From NCBI RefSeq assembly GCF_027497215.1, contig NZ_CP114904.1, positions 5,041,001 to 5,105,000 of the forward strand: a stretch of DNA of 64,000 nt, given 5' to 3'. The notes below the pieces were generated by a model, which saw only the letters and a list, made by a program, of their open reading frames with translations, was not told the DNA's origin and ran no database searches. The translations under genes and the position numbers were made by a program. Positions 38,308 through 47,990 of this stretch are shown here, piece by piece. How positions within the stretch are numbered: position 1 is the first letter of the stretch; every line of letters begins with the position of its first letter. Origin of the DNA: Micromonospora sp. WMMD812. Lineage in GTDB: Bacteria > Actinomycetota > Actinomycetes > Mycobacteriales > Micromonosporaceae.

Positions 38308-38384
38308 GCCCCTGTAGCTCAGCTGGCCAGAGCACTCGCCTTGTAAGCGAGATGTCGCCGGTTCGATCCCGGCCGGGGGCTCCA
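38308..38384 (+). tRNA. tRNA-Thr (anticodon UGU)
   Basis: A full cloverleaf can be drawn. The acceptor stem is GCCCCTG with CGGGGGC, the D arm GCTC/GAGC and the anticodon stem CTCGC/GCGAG with loop CTTGTAA, giving anticodon TGT. The T arm CCGG-TTCGATC-CCGG is followed by an encoded CCA at 38382-38384. The anticodon reads ACA (threonine). No integrase or attachment-site repeat was seen at its 3' end. Confidence 0.95.
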
Positions 38385-38440
38385 GTTGCACCGCACGAGG
38401 GCGGGGGCCGGCGCGCCGCGAATCGGTCGGACGCGTCGTG

Positions 38441-38623
38441 TCAGGCCCACTCCCGGCGCACCATGGGCTGCTCGGGTTCCTCGTGCGCGGGCTCCGTGTC
38501 CACGGTCTCGACCAGATCCTCCGCGGGTACGACCCGGACGGGCAGTTCCCCGAACCGGACGTGCCGCCGACGGGCGAACTCCGCATCCGTCACCTGTTCG
38601 GTGTGCCGCCGCTCCGCACCCAT
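38441..38623 (-). CDS. Small conserved-looking hypothetical protein (60 aa)
   Basis: A 60-residue charged protein starting MGAERRHTEQVTDAEFARRR, rich in Glu and Arg, without membrane segments or Cys. ATG 38623 is preceded by an excellent GAGGGAGG site, which supports translation. It lies between tRNA-Thr and a divergent FUSC-type membrane protein gene. I do not recognise the family; a small regulatory or accessory protein is possible. Confidence 0.65.
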   Translation of the reverse strand: MGAERRHTEQVTDAEFARRRHVRFGELPVRVVPAEDLVETVDTEPAHEEPEQPMVRREWA

Positions 38624-38832
38624 GGTCGACCTCCCTCGTCGGCTTCCATCGTCCTCCCCGAGCCGGCCGACGGCCACCGTCCGCCGGAGGTGACGCGGCC
38701 GACGCGTCCGGCCGCCAGCAGGGCCGTGCCCCCGCGGACGACCTGCTCGCGTGACAGAACGCGGATCTCCGACACGTGATCATCGGGCTGTACGACGATG
38801 GCGTCGGGGGAGCGGACGGGTCGGAGGTGAGC

Positions 38833-39945
38833 GTGCTGAGCCGCCTTCGGCGGGTGCCGCCGGGAAAGGTGCGGCGGGAAGGCCAGGACCTCGTCGAGCG
38901 GCTCCGCACATACCTCATCGTCGCGGCGCAGGCGGGGGTGGCCGCCGGCCTGGCCTGGTTCGTCGCGAGCAACGTGCTGCACAACCCGCAGCCGGCGTTC
39001 GCGCCCGCCGTCGCCGTGGGCACGATCGCGGCGGCCGTCGGGAACCGGTCGCGGCGGACGCTGGAGCTCGTCGCCGGGGTGCTCGTCGGGGCCCTGGTCG
39101 GGATCGGGATCGTCGAGCTCATCGGGGTGGGTCCGGTGCAGACCGGGGTGGTCGTGACACTGTCCGTCACGGCGGCGGTCCTGGTCCGGGGCTCCGGCGC
39201 CGTGATGACGCAGGCCGGCAGCACCGCCGTGCTGCTGGGGACGGTGTCGGCGAACGCACCCGACCTGGCGGTGCCACGTACGGCGAACGCACTCGTCGGC
39301 GCGGGCGTGGCCCTCGCCGTGGTGCTGCTGATCCTGCCGCTCAACCCGCTGCGTGCGGTCCACCGCACCGCCGGTCCCGCGTTGGACAGCCTCGCCCGTG
39401 AACTCAGCGGGTGCGCGAAGGCGCTCGCCGACCATGACGTCCGGCGGGCCGACGAGGCCCTGGGGCGGCTCTGCGGGCTGGAGGAGCAAGAGCGGAGCAC
39501 GATCGAACTGATCGGTGCGGCGCGGGAGGTCGCCGTGCTGTCGCCGTGGCGGCGGCGCCGGCTGGGCATCATGCGGCGGTACGAGCAGACCGCCGAGCAC
39601 CTCGAACGGGCCTACACCAACTGCCGGGAGATGGCGCACTGGAGCGTGTCGACCATTCGTTCGGGCGAGCCGGTGCCGCCCGGCCTGCCGGCGTCGATCG
39701 AGCACCTCAGCGAGGCGGTCCGGCTCCTGCACCGCGAGTTCCTCGTCGGCGACGAAGCGGATCGCACCCGGGCCCGGCTGCTCCAGGCCGCGAGGGAACT
39801 CGACGAGGCGTGCGACGCGGGGGTCGAGTTCGCCGGCGAGGTCGTCGTCTCGAAGCTGCGCGTCACCGTGACCGAGGTGCTGCAGGCCTCCGGCGTGCCG
39901 CAGGAGGAGGCGAACCGGCAGGCGGGTCTGGTCGCCGAGGTCTGA
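38833..39945 (+). CDS. FUSC-type (aromatic acid exporter-like) membrane protein
   Basis: About 370 residues with an N-terminal membrane domain of five to six helices (WFVASNVL through VVLLILPLNPL) and a long helical cytoplasmic C-terminal domain. This is the layout of FUSC/ArAE-like proteins, which export aromatic carboxylic acids or related compounds. GTG 38833 is chosen because GGAGG lies five bases upstream; GTG 38827 and GTG 38776 are in frame. It is divergent from a 60-residue protein gene. Substrate unknown. Confidence 0.75.
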   Translation: MLSRLRRVPPGKVRREGQDLVERLRTYLIVAAQAGVAAGLAWFVASNVLHNPQPAFAPAVAVGTIAAAVGNRSRRTLELVAGVLVGALVGIGIVELIGVGPVQTGVVVTLSVTAAVLVRGSGAVMTQAGSTAVLLGTVSANAPDLAVPRTANALVGAGVALAVVLLILPLNPLRAVHRTAGPALDSLARELSGCAKALADHDVRRADEALGRLCGLEEQERSTIELIGAAREVAVLSPWRRRRLGIMRRYEQTAEHLERAYTNCREMAHWSVSTIRSGEPVPPGLPASIEHLSEAVRLLHREFLVGDEADRTRARLLQAARELDEACDAGVEFAGEVVVSKLRVTVTEVLQASGVPQEEANRQAGLVAEV

Positions 39946-40036
39946 CCACGGCGACCAGACCAGCCGGGCCGGGACGCGATACCCGCCCCCGCCGCCGCGG
40001 GTATCGCCGAGCCCGGCAGAGCGACACGGCGCCGGA

Positions 40037-41068
<1,032 letters not shown>

Positions 41069-41143
41069 GGAACTCCTCGGTGTACGTGGCGGATGGCGGC
41101 GATACCCCCGCCATCGGCGAACATGCGTGCTGGGCCGGGACGG

Positions 41144-41998
41144 TCAGCCGAGGCTGGCCAACTCCTCGGCGGTGAGGGCCAGCTCGGGCGACCGGGCCGA
41201 GTCGATGATGGTCTCCGGGCGGCTGGCTCCGGGGATCGGGATCACCACCGGGGACTTGGCCAGGTGCCAGGCGAGGCACACGCGCTGCGGGCTCACACCG
41301 TGCCGCTCGGCGACCGTGGCGAAGGCGGCGGCGTGGCCACCCAGCTGGTCGGCCCGGCCGATGCCGCCCAGGGGCGACCACGGGAGGAAGGCGATGCCGA
41401 GTTGGTCGCACAGCTCCAGTTCGGGCTCGGACGAGCGGAAGGCCGGCGAGAACTGGTTCTGCACCGAGACCAGCCGGCCACCGAGAATCTCCTGGGCCTC
41501 GCGGATCTGCTCCGGGTTGGCGTTGGAGATGCCGGCCATCCGGATCTTGCCCGCGTCCAGCAGGTCGCGGACGGCGCCGACCGACTCGGCGTACGGGACC
41601 CGCGGGTCGGGGCGGTGGTGCTGGTAGAGGCCGATGGCCTCGACGCCGAGGCGCTTGAGGGACGCCTCACACGCCTGCCGGATGTAGTCGGGGGAGCCGT
41701 TGATCGTCCAGCTCCCGTCGCCGGGGCGCAGGTGCCCGCCCTTGGTGGCGATCAGCACGTCCGACGTGTCGCCGCCGTACGTGGCCAGTCCGCGGGCGAT
41801 CAGCGACTCGTTGTGACCGACCTCGTCGGCGTGCAGGTGGTAGGCGTCGGCGGTGTCGATCAGGGTGACGCCGGCGTCCAGCGCGGCGTGGATCGTACGG
41901 ATCGAGCGCTCCTCGTCCGGACGACCCTCGATCGACATCGGCATGCCACCGAGACCGATCGCGCCCACGGAAACGTCGCCGATGCGGCGGCTTTGCAT
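41144..41998 (-). CDS. Aldo/keto reductase
   Basis: A 284-residue TIM-barrel aldo/keto reductase with Asp and Tyr in LIDTADAYHL, Lys in LIATKGGH and His in YQHHRPDPRVP. The C-terminal NADPH-binding signature is VVIPIPGASRPE. It is 121 bp from a divergent LysR gene and precedes a second aldo/keto reductase, so both are probably one LysR-controlled unit. The natural substrate is unknown. Confidence 0.92.
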   Translation of the reverse strand: MQSRRIGDVSVGAIGLGGMPMSIEGRPDEERSIRTIHAALDAGVTLIDTADAYHLHADEVGHNESLIARGLATYGGDTSDVLIATKGGHLRPGDGSWTINGSPDYIRQACEASLKRLGVEAIGLYQHHRPDPRVPYAESVGAVRDLLDAGKIRMAGISNANPEQIREAQEILGGRLVSVQNQFSPAFRSSEPELELCDQLGIAFLPWSPLGGIGRADQLGGHAAAFATVAERHGVSPQRVCLAWHLAKSPVVIPIPGASRPETIIDSARSPELALTAEELASLG

Positions 41999-42021
41999 GG
42001 CACAGACCTCCTCGTCACGGA

Positions 42022-42037
42022 TCCCGCGCTCGCGGGA
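42022..42037. promoter_or_regulatory. Palindrome in the LysR/aldo-keto reductase divergent region
   Basis: TCCCGCG (42022-42028) and CGCGGGA (42031-42037) form a perfect 7-bp dyad with a two-base spacer, 24 bp upstream of the reductase ATG. It is a candidate operator for the divergent LysR protein, though it lacks the classic T-N11-A form. Confidence 0.4.
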
Positions 42038-42119
42038 CCCGGCCCTCCAGCCTGGTCCGGCGCGGGCCGCCCGTCCAACAGAAGAAAGCGCTCGGAATCA
42101 GCACCTAGACTGCTCAATC

Positions 42120-43028
42120 ATGGAGTTGCGGCATCTGGAGTACTTCGTGGCGGTCGCCGAGGAGCGCCACTTCACCCGGGCGGCGGAGCGGATGCGGGTG
42201 GCCCAGTCCGGACTGTCCGCCGCCATCCGCTCCCTGGAGCGGGACCTGGACGCCGAGCTGTTCGTCCGCAGCACCCGGCGGGTGGAGCTGACCGACGCCG
42301 GCCGGGCCCTGCTGGTCGAGGCGCACCGGACGCTGGCGAGCGCCGTGGCCGCCCGCGACGCCGTGGCCGCCGTACGCGGGCTGCTGCGGGGCAGCCTCGC
42401 CGTCGGCTCCGAGCAGTGCCTCGGGGTGATCGACCTGCCTCCGATGCTCGCCTCGTTCCGCCGGGCCCACCCGGGCGTGGAGATCCAGTTGCGCTACGCC
42501 GGCTCCGGTCAGGTCACCGAGCAGATCCGGCAGGGCCGGCTCAACGTGGGCTTCGTCGCGCTGCCCGGCCCGCCACCGGACGGCGTACGCCTGCTGCCGC
42601 TCGCCGCCGAGGAGATGGTCCTGCTCTGCCACCCCGGCCACCGACTGGCCGGGCGGGAGACCGTCGACGTGGAGGCGCTGCTCGGCGAGGACTTCGTCGA
42701 CTTCAGCTCCGACTGGGGCGCCCGCCGGGTCAACGACCAGACGTTCGCCCGCGCCGAGGCCGAGCGCCGGGTGTCGGTCGAGGTCAACGACGTGCACACC
42801 CTGCTCGACTTCGTCCACCAGGGGCTGGGCGTGGCGCTGGTGCCGGCCCCGGTGACGCGCAAGCCGCACGCCAAGGGCCTGCACGCGGCCACGCTCGCGG
42901 CCGGCGCCGGCCCGACCTGGCAGGTCTCGGTGGCGGTGGCGGCGGGCGCACCGCCCGGCCCGGCGACCGCGGAGCTGCTCCGGATGGCCCTGCCCGGCGC
43001 GACCCACGGCGCCGGGCGGGACGCGTAG
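42120..43028 (+). CDS. LysR-family transcriptional regulator
   Basis: A 302-residue LysR regulator. The N-terminal winged helix is canonical (MELRHLEYFVAVAEERHFTR, then AQSGLSAAIRSLERDLDAEL) and is followed by a periplasmic-binding-like effector domain. ATG 42120 lies eight bases after TAGACT. It is divergent from two aldo/keto reductase genes, which it most likely controls. The effector cannot be inferred. Confidence 0.93.
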   Translation: MELRHLEYFVAVAEERHFTRAAERMRVAQSGLSAAIRSLERDLDAELFVRSTRRVELTDAGRALLVEAHRTLASAVAARDAVAAVRGLLRGSLAVGSEQCLGVIDLPPMLASFRRAHPGVEIQLRYAGSGQVTEQIRQGRLNVGFVALPGPPPDGVRLLPLAAEEMVLLCHPGHRLAGRETVDVEALLGEDFVDFSSDWGARRVNDQTFARAEAERRVSVEVNDVHTLLDFVHQGLGVALVPAPVTRKPHAKGLHAATLAAGAGPTWQVSVAVAAGAPPGPATAELLRMALPGATHGAGRDA

Positions 43029-43070
43029 GCGCGGGTAGCCTGGCGGGCGACCGGGTGGGAGGGGGCCGGG

Positions 43071-43469
43071 ATGAGCCGGGCGGTCGAGGAGTCCAACCGG
43101 GCCATGCTGCGTGCCCGCGACGCGATGGACCGCGCGTACGCCGATCCGCTGGACATCCCCGCGCTGGCCCGCGTCGCGCACGTCTCGGAGGCGCACTTCA
43201 TCCGGACCTTCCGGGCGACGTTCGGCGAGACCCCGCACCGCTACCTGCAACGACGCCGGGTCGAGCGGGCCATGTACCTGCTGGTGCAGACCGACCAGGA
43301 CGTGACCGACATCTGCTTCGCGGTGGGCTTCAGCAGCCTCGGCACGTTCAGCCGGACGTTCCGACAGATCGTCGGCGAGTCCCCGACCGAGTACCGCCGG
43401 CGCAAGGTGCCGCTCGACGTGCCGTCCTGCTTCACCAAGGCGTGGACCCGACCCAGCAGTTTTGGATAA
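43071..43469 (+). CDS. AraC-family regulator, DNA-binding domain only
   Basis: A 132-residue protein made almost entirely of the AraC double helix-turn-helix: DIPALARVAHVSEAHFIRTF and DICFAVGFSSLGTFSRTFR, with a short basic tail. There is no ligand-binding domain. ATG follows a GGGAGGGGG site. The next gene is a VOC-family protein 35 bp away; stand-alone AraC plus VOC pairs are a recurrent actinobacterial arrangement, so the VOC gene is the likely target. Confidence 0.92.
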   Translation: MSRAVEESNRAMLRARDAMDRAYADPLDIPALARVAHVSEAHFIRTFRATFGETPHRYLQRRRVERAMYLLVQTDQDVTDICFAVGFSSLGTFSRTFRQIVGESPTEYRRRKVPLDVPSCFTKAWTRPSSFG

Positions 43470-43504
43470 GCGCCAGGTCAGGCCGGACCTCTAGCGTCAA
43501 CGGC

Positions 43505-43924
43505 ATGACGATGAACGCACTTTCCCGCTCCCAGATCTACGTGCTCGACCAGGACGAGGCCCTCGACTTCTACGTGGGCAAGCTCGGCTTCGAGGTGCAC
43601 ACCGACGTCGACCTCGGCTTCATGCGCTGGCTCACGGTCAGCATCCCGGGCGACCGCGACCGCGAGATCCTGCTGGAGCGGCCGGGCCCGCCCGCGCTCG
43701 ACCCGGCGACCGCGGAGCAGGTCCGCGAGCTGCTGACGAAGGGCGCCATGGGCGGCTGGCTCTCCATCACGACCGACGACGCCCGCAAGACGTACGAGAC
43801 GCTGGTCGCCAAGGGCGTCGAGATCACCGACGAGCCCACCGAGCGGTCGTACGGGATCGACTTCGGCATCCGCGACCCGTTCGGCAACAAGATCCGTATC
43901 GGCCAGATGAACCCGCAGGGCTGA
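43505..43924 (+). CDS. VOC (glyoxalase/bleomycin-resistance fold) protein
   Basis: A 139-residue vicinal-oxygen-chelate protein: SQIYVLDQDEALDFYVGKLG opens the first module and the FGIRDPFGNKIRIG strand closes the second. Such proteins are metal-dependent isomerases, dioxygenases or binding proteins. A TAGCGT box seven bases before the ATG suggests leaderless transcription independent of the upstream AraC gene. Substrate unknown. Confidence 0.9.
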   Translation: MTMNALSRSQIYVLDQDEALDFYVGKLGFEVHTDVDLGFMRWLTVSIPGDRDREILLERPGPPALDPATAEQVRELLTKGAMGGWLSITTDDARKTYETLVAKGVEITDEPTERSYGIDFGIRDPFGNKIRIGQMNPQG

Positions 43925-43937
43925 GGGGGGCGGACCG

Positions 43938-44600
43938 GTGACCGAGGCGATCACGCTCCACTCCGCGCGGCCGGCGCAGGCCGTCGGCCGACGCCGGCTC
44001 CTGCTGGCCGGCGGCCTGCTGGCTGGCCCGATCTTCGTCGGCTCCGCGCTCGTCCAGGGCCTCACCCGGGACGGCTTCGACTTCCGGCGGCACCCGGTGA
44101 GCGTGCTGAGCACCGGCGACCTCGGGTGGATCCAGATCGCCACCTTCCTGGTCACCGGTCTGCTCACCGTCGGGGCCGCGTGGGCGCTGCGCCCGGCGGA
44201 GCCGGTCGGCTCGGTCTGGCTGCCGCGGCTGCTCACCCTCTACGGCGCCGGGCTGGTCGGTGCCGGCGTGTTCAGCGCCGACCCGGCGGACGGCTTTCCC
44301 GCCGGTACGCCCCGTGGCGCCGGGCAGATCAGCTGGCACGGCGGGCTGCACTTCCTCGCCGCGGCCGTCGGCTTCGTCGCGCTGATCGTGGCCGCCGTGC
44401 TGGTCGCCCGCCGGGCGGCGCGTGCCGGCGACCGGGTGTGGGCGGCGCTGAGCCTGCTCACCGGCGCGTACTTCGCGACCGCCTGGGTCGCCCTGATCGT
44501 CGTGCCGGGGCCGGTGACCATGGTCGGCTTCGGGCTCGCCGCGCTGGTCGGGTGGGCGTGGGTGACGGCGGTCCTCGCCCGGGCGGCCCGCGCCGGCTGA
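43938..44600 (+). CDS. DUF998 family membrane protein
   Basis: A 220-residue inner-membrane protein with about six hydrophobic segments and the DUF998 landmarks: GPIFVGSALVQGLTRDGFD, the RHPVSVLSTGDLGW segment and SWHGGLHFLAA. The function of the family is unknown. The GTG lies 13 bp after the VOC gene, so the two may be cotranscribed. A perfect 19-bp inverted repeat follows. Confidence 0.88.
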   Translation: MTEAITLHSARPAQAVGRRRLLLAGGLLAGPIFVGSALVQGLTRDGFDFRRHPVSVLSTGDLGWIQIATFLVTGLLTVGAAWALRPAEPVGSVWLPRLLTLYGAGLVGAGVFSADPADGFPAGTPRGAGQISWHGGLHFLAAAVGFVALIVAAVLVARRAARAGDRVWAALSLLTGAYFATAWVALIVVPGPVTMVGFGLAALVGWAWVTAVLARAARAG

Positions 44601-44636
44601 ACCCGCGGGGCCGCTCGGGGCCGGCCACCCTTCCGC

Positions 44637-44693
44637 CGATCATGAGGTTGACGGCACGGATCACCGGATTCGTAGCCGTCAACCTCATGATCG
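44637..44693. repeat. Perfect 19-bp inverted repeat with GATCA core
   Basis: Nineteen-base arms, 44637-44655 (starts CGATCATGAGG, ends TTGACGGC) and 44675-44693, are perfectly complementary around a 19-base loop. It begins 36 bp after the DUF998 stop. No T-tract follows. Confidence 0.85.
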
Positions 44694-44772
44694 ACATGAC
44701 GGGGCACCCCTCGACGGTCGACCGGGGCGCGCGCGGTTAGGGTCGGCCGGACCGGGGCGAGGGAGGGTGACG

Positions 44773-45540
44773 ATGGCGGACGCGGAACTCGTCGTCGAGG
44801 TGAGCGGGCCGGTGGCGACGGTGGTCATCCGCAACCCGGCACGCCGGAACGCGTTGACCCCGGCCATGTGGCGGCAGTTGCCGCCGCTGCTCGACGGCCT
44901 GGAGGCCGATCCGGCGATCCGGGCGCTGGTGCTCACCGGCGCGGGTGGCACCTTCTGCGCCGGGGCCGACCTCACCGACCTCGACGAGCTGCTGGCCGCC
45001 GGGGACGGGAGCATCGCGGTGGCCGCCGAGGAGCGCCTGGCCGGGTTCGCCAAGCCGACCGTCGCGGCGGTACGCGGGGCCTGCGTCGGCGGCGGGTGCC
45101 AGCTCGCCGCGGCCTGCGACCTGCGGATCGCCGCCGACGACGCCCGGTTCGGGGTGCCGCCGGCGCGGCTCGGCCTGGTCTATCCGGCGCCGACCACGCG
45201 TCGGCTGGCCCGGCTGGTCGGGCCGTCCGCCGCGAAGTTCCTGCTGTTCACCGCCGAGCTGATCGACGCCGAGCGGGCCCTGCGCATCGGCCTGGTCGAC
45301 GAGGTGCTGCCCGAGGAGCGGCTCGCCGCCCGGGTCGAGGAGATCACCGCCAGGATCGCGCAGCGCTCGCCGCTCAGCGTCGCCGCGGCGAAGGAGATCA
45401 TCGACGACCGCGCCACGCCGTCCCGGGTCGCCTGGTGGCACCGGAAGGTCGCGGCGAGCGGCGAGGCGAGCGAGGGGATCGCCGCCGTTCGGGAGCGCCG
45501 GCCACCCCGCTTCGCCTGGACGCCACCGGCCGCCGACTGA
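44773..45540 (+). CDS. Enoyl-CoA hydratase/isomerase family protein
   Basis: A 255-residue crotonase-fold protein. The oxyanion-hole segments are visible as NPARRNALTPAMW, GTFCAGADLTDL and ACVGGGCQLAAACDL. A Glu at the usual position of the first catalytic acid is not evident (GGGCQLA carries Cys-Gln), so hydratase activity is uncertain. ATG 44773 follows GAGGGAGG; GTG 44767 is in frame. It stands alone between an inverted repeat and a convergent HNH nuclease gene. Confidence 0.88.
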   Translation: MADAELVVEVSGPVATVVIRNPARRNALTPAMWRQLPPLLDGLEADPAIRALVLTGAGGTFCAGADLTDLDELLAAGDGSIAVAAEERLAGFAKPTVAAVRGACVGGGCQLAAACDLRIAADDARFGVPPARLGLVYPAPTTRRLARLVGPSAAKFLLFTAELIDAERALRIGLVDEVLPEERLAARVEEITARIAQRSPLSVAAAKEIIDDRATPSRVAWWHRKVAASGEASEGIAAVRERRPPRFAWTPPAAD

Positions 45541-45625
45541 CCGCCGACCGCGCCGGACAGGACCGGCGGGCGCCGCGCCGGAGGCGTACCCCCGACGCGA
45601 CCCCCTGTGCCCGCCGGCCGGCCGG

Positions 45626-46069
45626 TCACCGCCCGGCGAGCGCCGCCCAGCTCGGAACCACCGGCTCGCGCCGCAGCGGCATGCCCGCCTCGGCCGGCGT
45701 CCGGTCGCCCTTGCGCTGGTTGCACGCGTAGCAGGCGGCGGTGGTGTTCCGCCACGTGTTCCGGCCGCCGCGCGAGCGGGGCATGATGTGGTCGATGGTG
45801 CTGGCCGGCCCACCGCAGTACGCGCAGCAGCGGCTGTCGCGCCGTAACACCCCGGCGCGGGACCAGGCGGGGCCGGCGCTGAAGCGCCAGCGGGTCACCA
45901 CGTACCGGACGAGCCGCACCACCCGGGGGACCGGGAAGACCCCGATCACCTGGTCGGGCTCGGCCTCGTGGATCTCGGCGACCCGGCGACAGAGCATCCG
46001 GATGGCGTGCTGGACGGTGACCCGGTGCAACGGGCCGAGGTCGGCGTTGACGACAAGGACGGCGTCCAC
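45626..46069 (-). CDS. HNH endonuclease domain protein
   Basis: A 147-residue protein with a C-terminal HNH domain: the zinc pair CAYCG, catalytic STIDHIMPRSRGG, and the second pair CYACNQRKGDRTP with the final His replaced in the usual way. The N-terminal 65 residues form a small alpha/beta domain (VLVVNADLGPLHRVTV) typical of a widespread actinobacterial HNH family. The start is GTG. No neighbouring restriction or phage gene is seen. Confidence 0.92.
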   Translation of the reverse strand: MDAVLVVNADLGPLHRVTVQHAIRMLCRRVAEIHEAEPDQVIGVFPVPRVVRLVRYVVTRWRFSAGPAWSRAGVLRRDSRCCAYCGGPASTIDHIMPRSRGGRNTWRNTTAACYACNQRKGDRTPAEAGMPLRREPVVPSWAALAGR

Positions 46070-46383
46070 CGGAATCTCCCTCCAGGACGGTGACGGGCGT
46101 ACGTGGCCGGACAGCGAAGAGCCGCCCGGTCCGGCGATGGGACGGGGCGGCTCGACGCGTGCGGACGCGCGTCAGTCGGGCCGGTCGTCCCCGGGACCTT
46201 CCGCTCGGCAACCGCCGCTGAGCAGCCACGACGGCACGGTGTTGGCGTGCGGCATCGACATGGACGGCTCCCGGTGCGGTGGTTGACCTTGCGCGATCAC
46301 GGTAGGTCCGCCGGGGAGAGGCGGGCAACGGATTTCGATCGAGGGACCGGCCGCCGGGCGCCGCGGGCGCGAGGGGTGCGGTC
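46070..46383. other. Gene-poor stretch with one possible small ORF
   Basis: 314 bp between the HNH gene and the CrtU-like gene. The only supported element is a 29-codon minus-strand frame (46172-46261) with a GGGAG site. Confidence 0.5.
46172..46261 (-). CDS. Possible 29-residue peptide
   Basis: ATG 46261 is preceded by GGGAG at a proper distance and opens a 29-codon frame beginning MSMPHANTVPSWLLSGG and ending in an Asp-rich tail. No signal peptide or known motif is present. It could be a leader peptide for the HNH gene about 100 bp downstream on the same strand, or chance. Confidence 0.25.
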   Translation of the reverse strand: MSMPHANTVPSWLLSGGCRAEGPGDDRPD

Positions 46384-47916
46384 TCAGCGCCGCTTCGCCA
46401 GCAGGCCGCGCGGCCGGACCGAGCGGACCGGCTCCGCCGCGCCGCCCTCGGCCCGCAGGATGTGGTTGGCCGCGATGATCCCGGTGGCCGCCGAGCGCTC
46501 CATCAGCGCGGTGGGGAACGCCGTGGCGATCCCGTCGCCGGCCAGGTAGAGCCCGTCGGCGTCGGTGCGTACGCCGGGCCGCTCGGTGTGACTGCCCGGT
46601 GCGAAGGCCGGCGCCTGTGCCGCCACCCGGGCCCGCAGCTCACGGACCCGCAGCCCGGCCGACTCCGGCCAGAGCGTCGCCAGCTCCAGGCGCATCCGTT
46701 CGGCCAGCTCGGCGGCGGGCACGCCCGGCTCGCAGGCGTACGCGTGCAGCTCGACGACGCTGCCGCCGCCCCGCTCCGCCCAGCGGCGGGATTCCCGCTC
46801 CAGGCGGTGGTAGAGCGTCACCGAGTCCAGGGTCGGCTGGCGGGACACCCCGCTGAAGACGGCCCGGTCGGGGCGTACGTCACCGTCGAGCCAGTAGCGG
46901 GCCACCGCGTACGGCGGACCGGGCCGGCCGAACGCGGGCATCCGCGCCACCAGCCGGGGCGCGTGCTCCGCCAGGCCCGGGGAGCCCTCGACGAGCGCGG
47001 CGAGCGCCGGCGGGTCGACCGCGAGCACGACGTGCCGTGCGTCGTACCCGGTGCCGTCGGCGGTGACCACGCGCCAGCCGTCGGCACGGCGGCGCAGCCC
47101 GGTGGCCACCGCGCCGGTCACCACCCGACCGCCGTGCCGCTCGACGTGCCGGGCCAGCGGCGCCCAGATCGCGGTCGCGTAGTCCTCGTCCGGCGCGTCG
47201 AACGCCAGCCCCTCGCCGTTGCCGAGCAGGTAGAAGTGGAACTGGGCGACCATCTCGGCGGCCGACATCTCCGCCTCGTGGTTGAAGAACGAGTGCGAGA
47301 AGACCTCGAAGAGCATCGCTCGGGCCCGGTCCGGCAACCGCAGCGAGTCCAGCAGCGCTTCGGCGGTGGTGTCGTCCAGCGTGGCGTAGGTGCGCGCCGG
47401 GTGGTAGGTGAGCAGCGGCAGCGCCGCCTCCCGGTCCATCCCGCGCAGGTCGCGCAGGCGCAGGCTGGGGCTGCGCGCCAGCAGCGTGAGCAGGTTCAGC
47501 GGCGGCGCGGCGGGCAGGTCGCCGAACTCCTCGGTCGGCCACCGGGCGGAGAGGATCGGGTAGCCCGGCACCGGCCGGAGGAACCCCAGGCCGGGGTCGA
47601 TCCGGCGGAGGATCGCCCGCCAGTTGTAGTACTGCCGGAAAAACGCGTGGAACCCGTGCTCCACCTGCTGCACGCCGTCGGCGAGCGCCTCCGGCCAGGC
47701 GCCGAGTCGGCCGCCCAGGGTCGGCGCGGCCTCCAGCACCGTGACCCGCACCCCGCGCTCGGCGAGCACCACCGCCGCCGAGATGCCCGCGATCCCGCCA
47801 CCCACGACCACCACCGCCGCCGCGTGGCGCGGCACGCGTGGGGCGCCACCGCCGCCGGGGTCCACCAGATGCGGGCGTACGCCGAGGAGCCGGCCGACCA
47901 CTCGCGACAGTGCCAT
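46384..47916 (-). CDS. crtU: CrtU-like FAD-dependent carotenoid desaturase/methyltransferase
   Basis: A 510-residue FAD-dependent amine-oxidase-type protein. The dinucleotide fold VVVGGGIAGISAAVVLAERG starts near residue 34 and the LGGRLGAW loop follows. The segment VEHGFHAFFRQYYNWR plus the FNHEAEMSAAEM region resemble CrtU (isorenieratene synthase), which desaturates and methyl-shifts beta-rings into aromatic carotenoid rings. ATG 47916 follows GGGAGGG. No other carotenoid gene is adjacent; in Salinispora, as I recall, sioxanthin genes are also dispersed. A related phytoene-dehydrogenase-like role is the alternative. Confidence 0.7.
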   Translation of the reverse strand: MALSRVVGRLLGVRPHLVDPGGGGAPRVPRHAAAVVVVGGGIAGISAAVVLAERGVRVTVLEAAPTLGGRLGAWPEALADGVQQVEHGFHAFFRQYYNWRAILRRIDPGLGFLRPVPGYPILSARWPTEEFGDLPAAPPLNLLTLLARSPSLRLRDLRGMDREAALPLLTYHPARTYATLDDTTAEALLDSLRLPDRARAMLFEVFSHSFFNHEAEMSAAEMVAQFHFYLLGNGEGLAFDAPDEDYATAIWAPLARHVERHGGRVVTGAVATGLRRRADGWRVVTADGTGYDARHVVLAVDPPALAALVEGSPGLAEHAPRLVARMPAFGRPGPPYAVARYWLDGDVRPDRAVFSGVSRQPTLDSVTLYHRLERESRRWAERGGGSVVELHAYACEPGVPAAELAERMRLELATLWPESAGLRVRELRARVAAQAPAFAPGSHTERPGVRTDADGLYLAGDGIATAFPTALMERSAATGIIAANHILRAEGGAAEPVRSVRPRGLLAKRR

Positions 47917-47990
47917 CCGACCCTCCCGCCCCGGCGGACCTCCAGTCTGCCCGTCCGCGGCGGGCGGGGCGCGCCGCCGCGCCCGTGCCG

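Noticed and set aside
38308..38384. tRNA-Thr as an integration site
   Set aside because: No integrase and no repeat of the tRNA 3' end was seen in the window.
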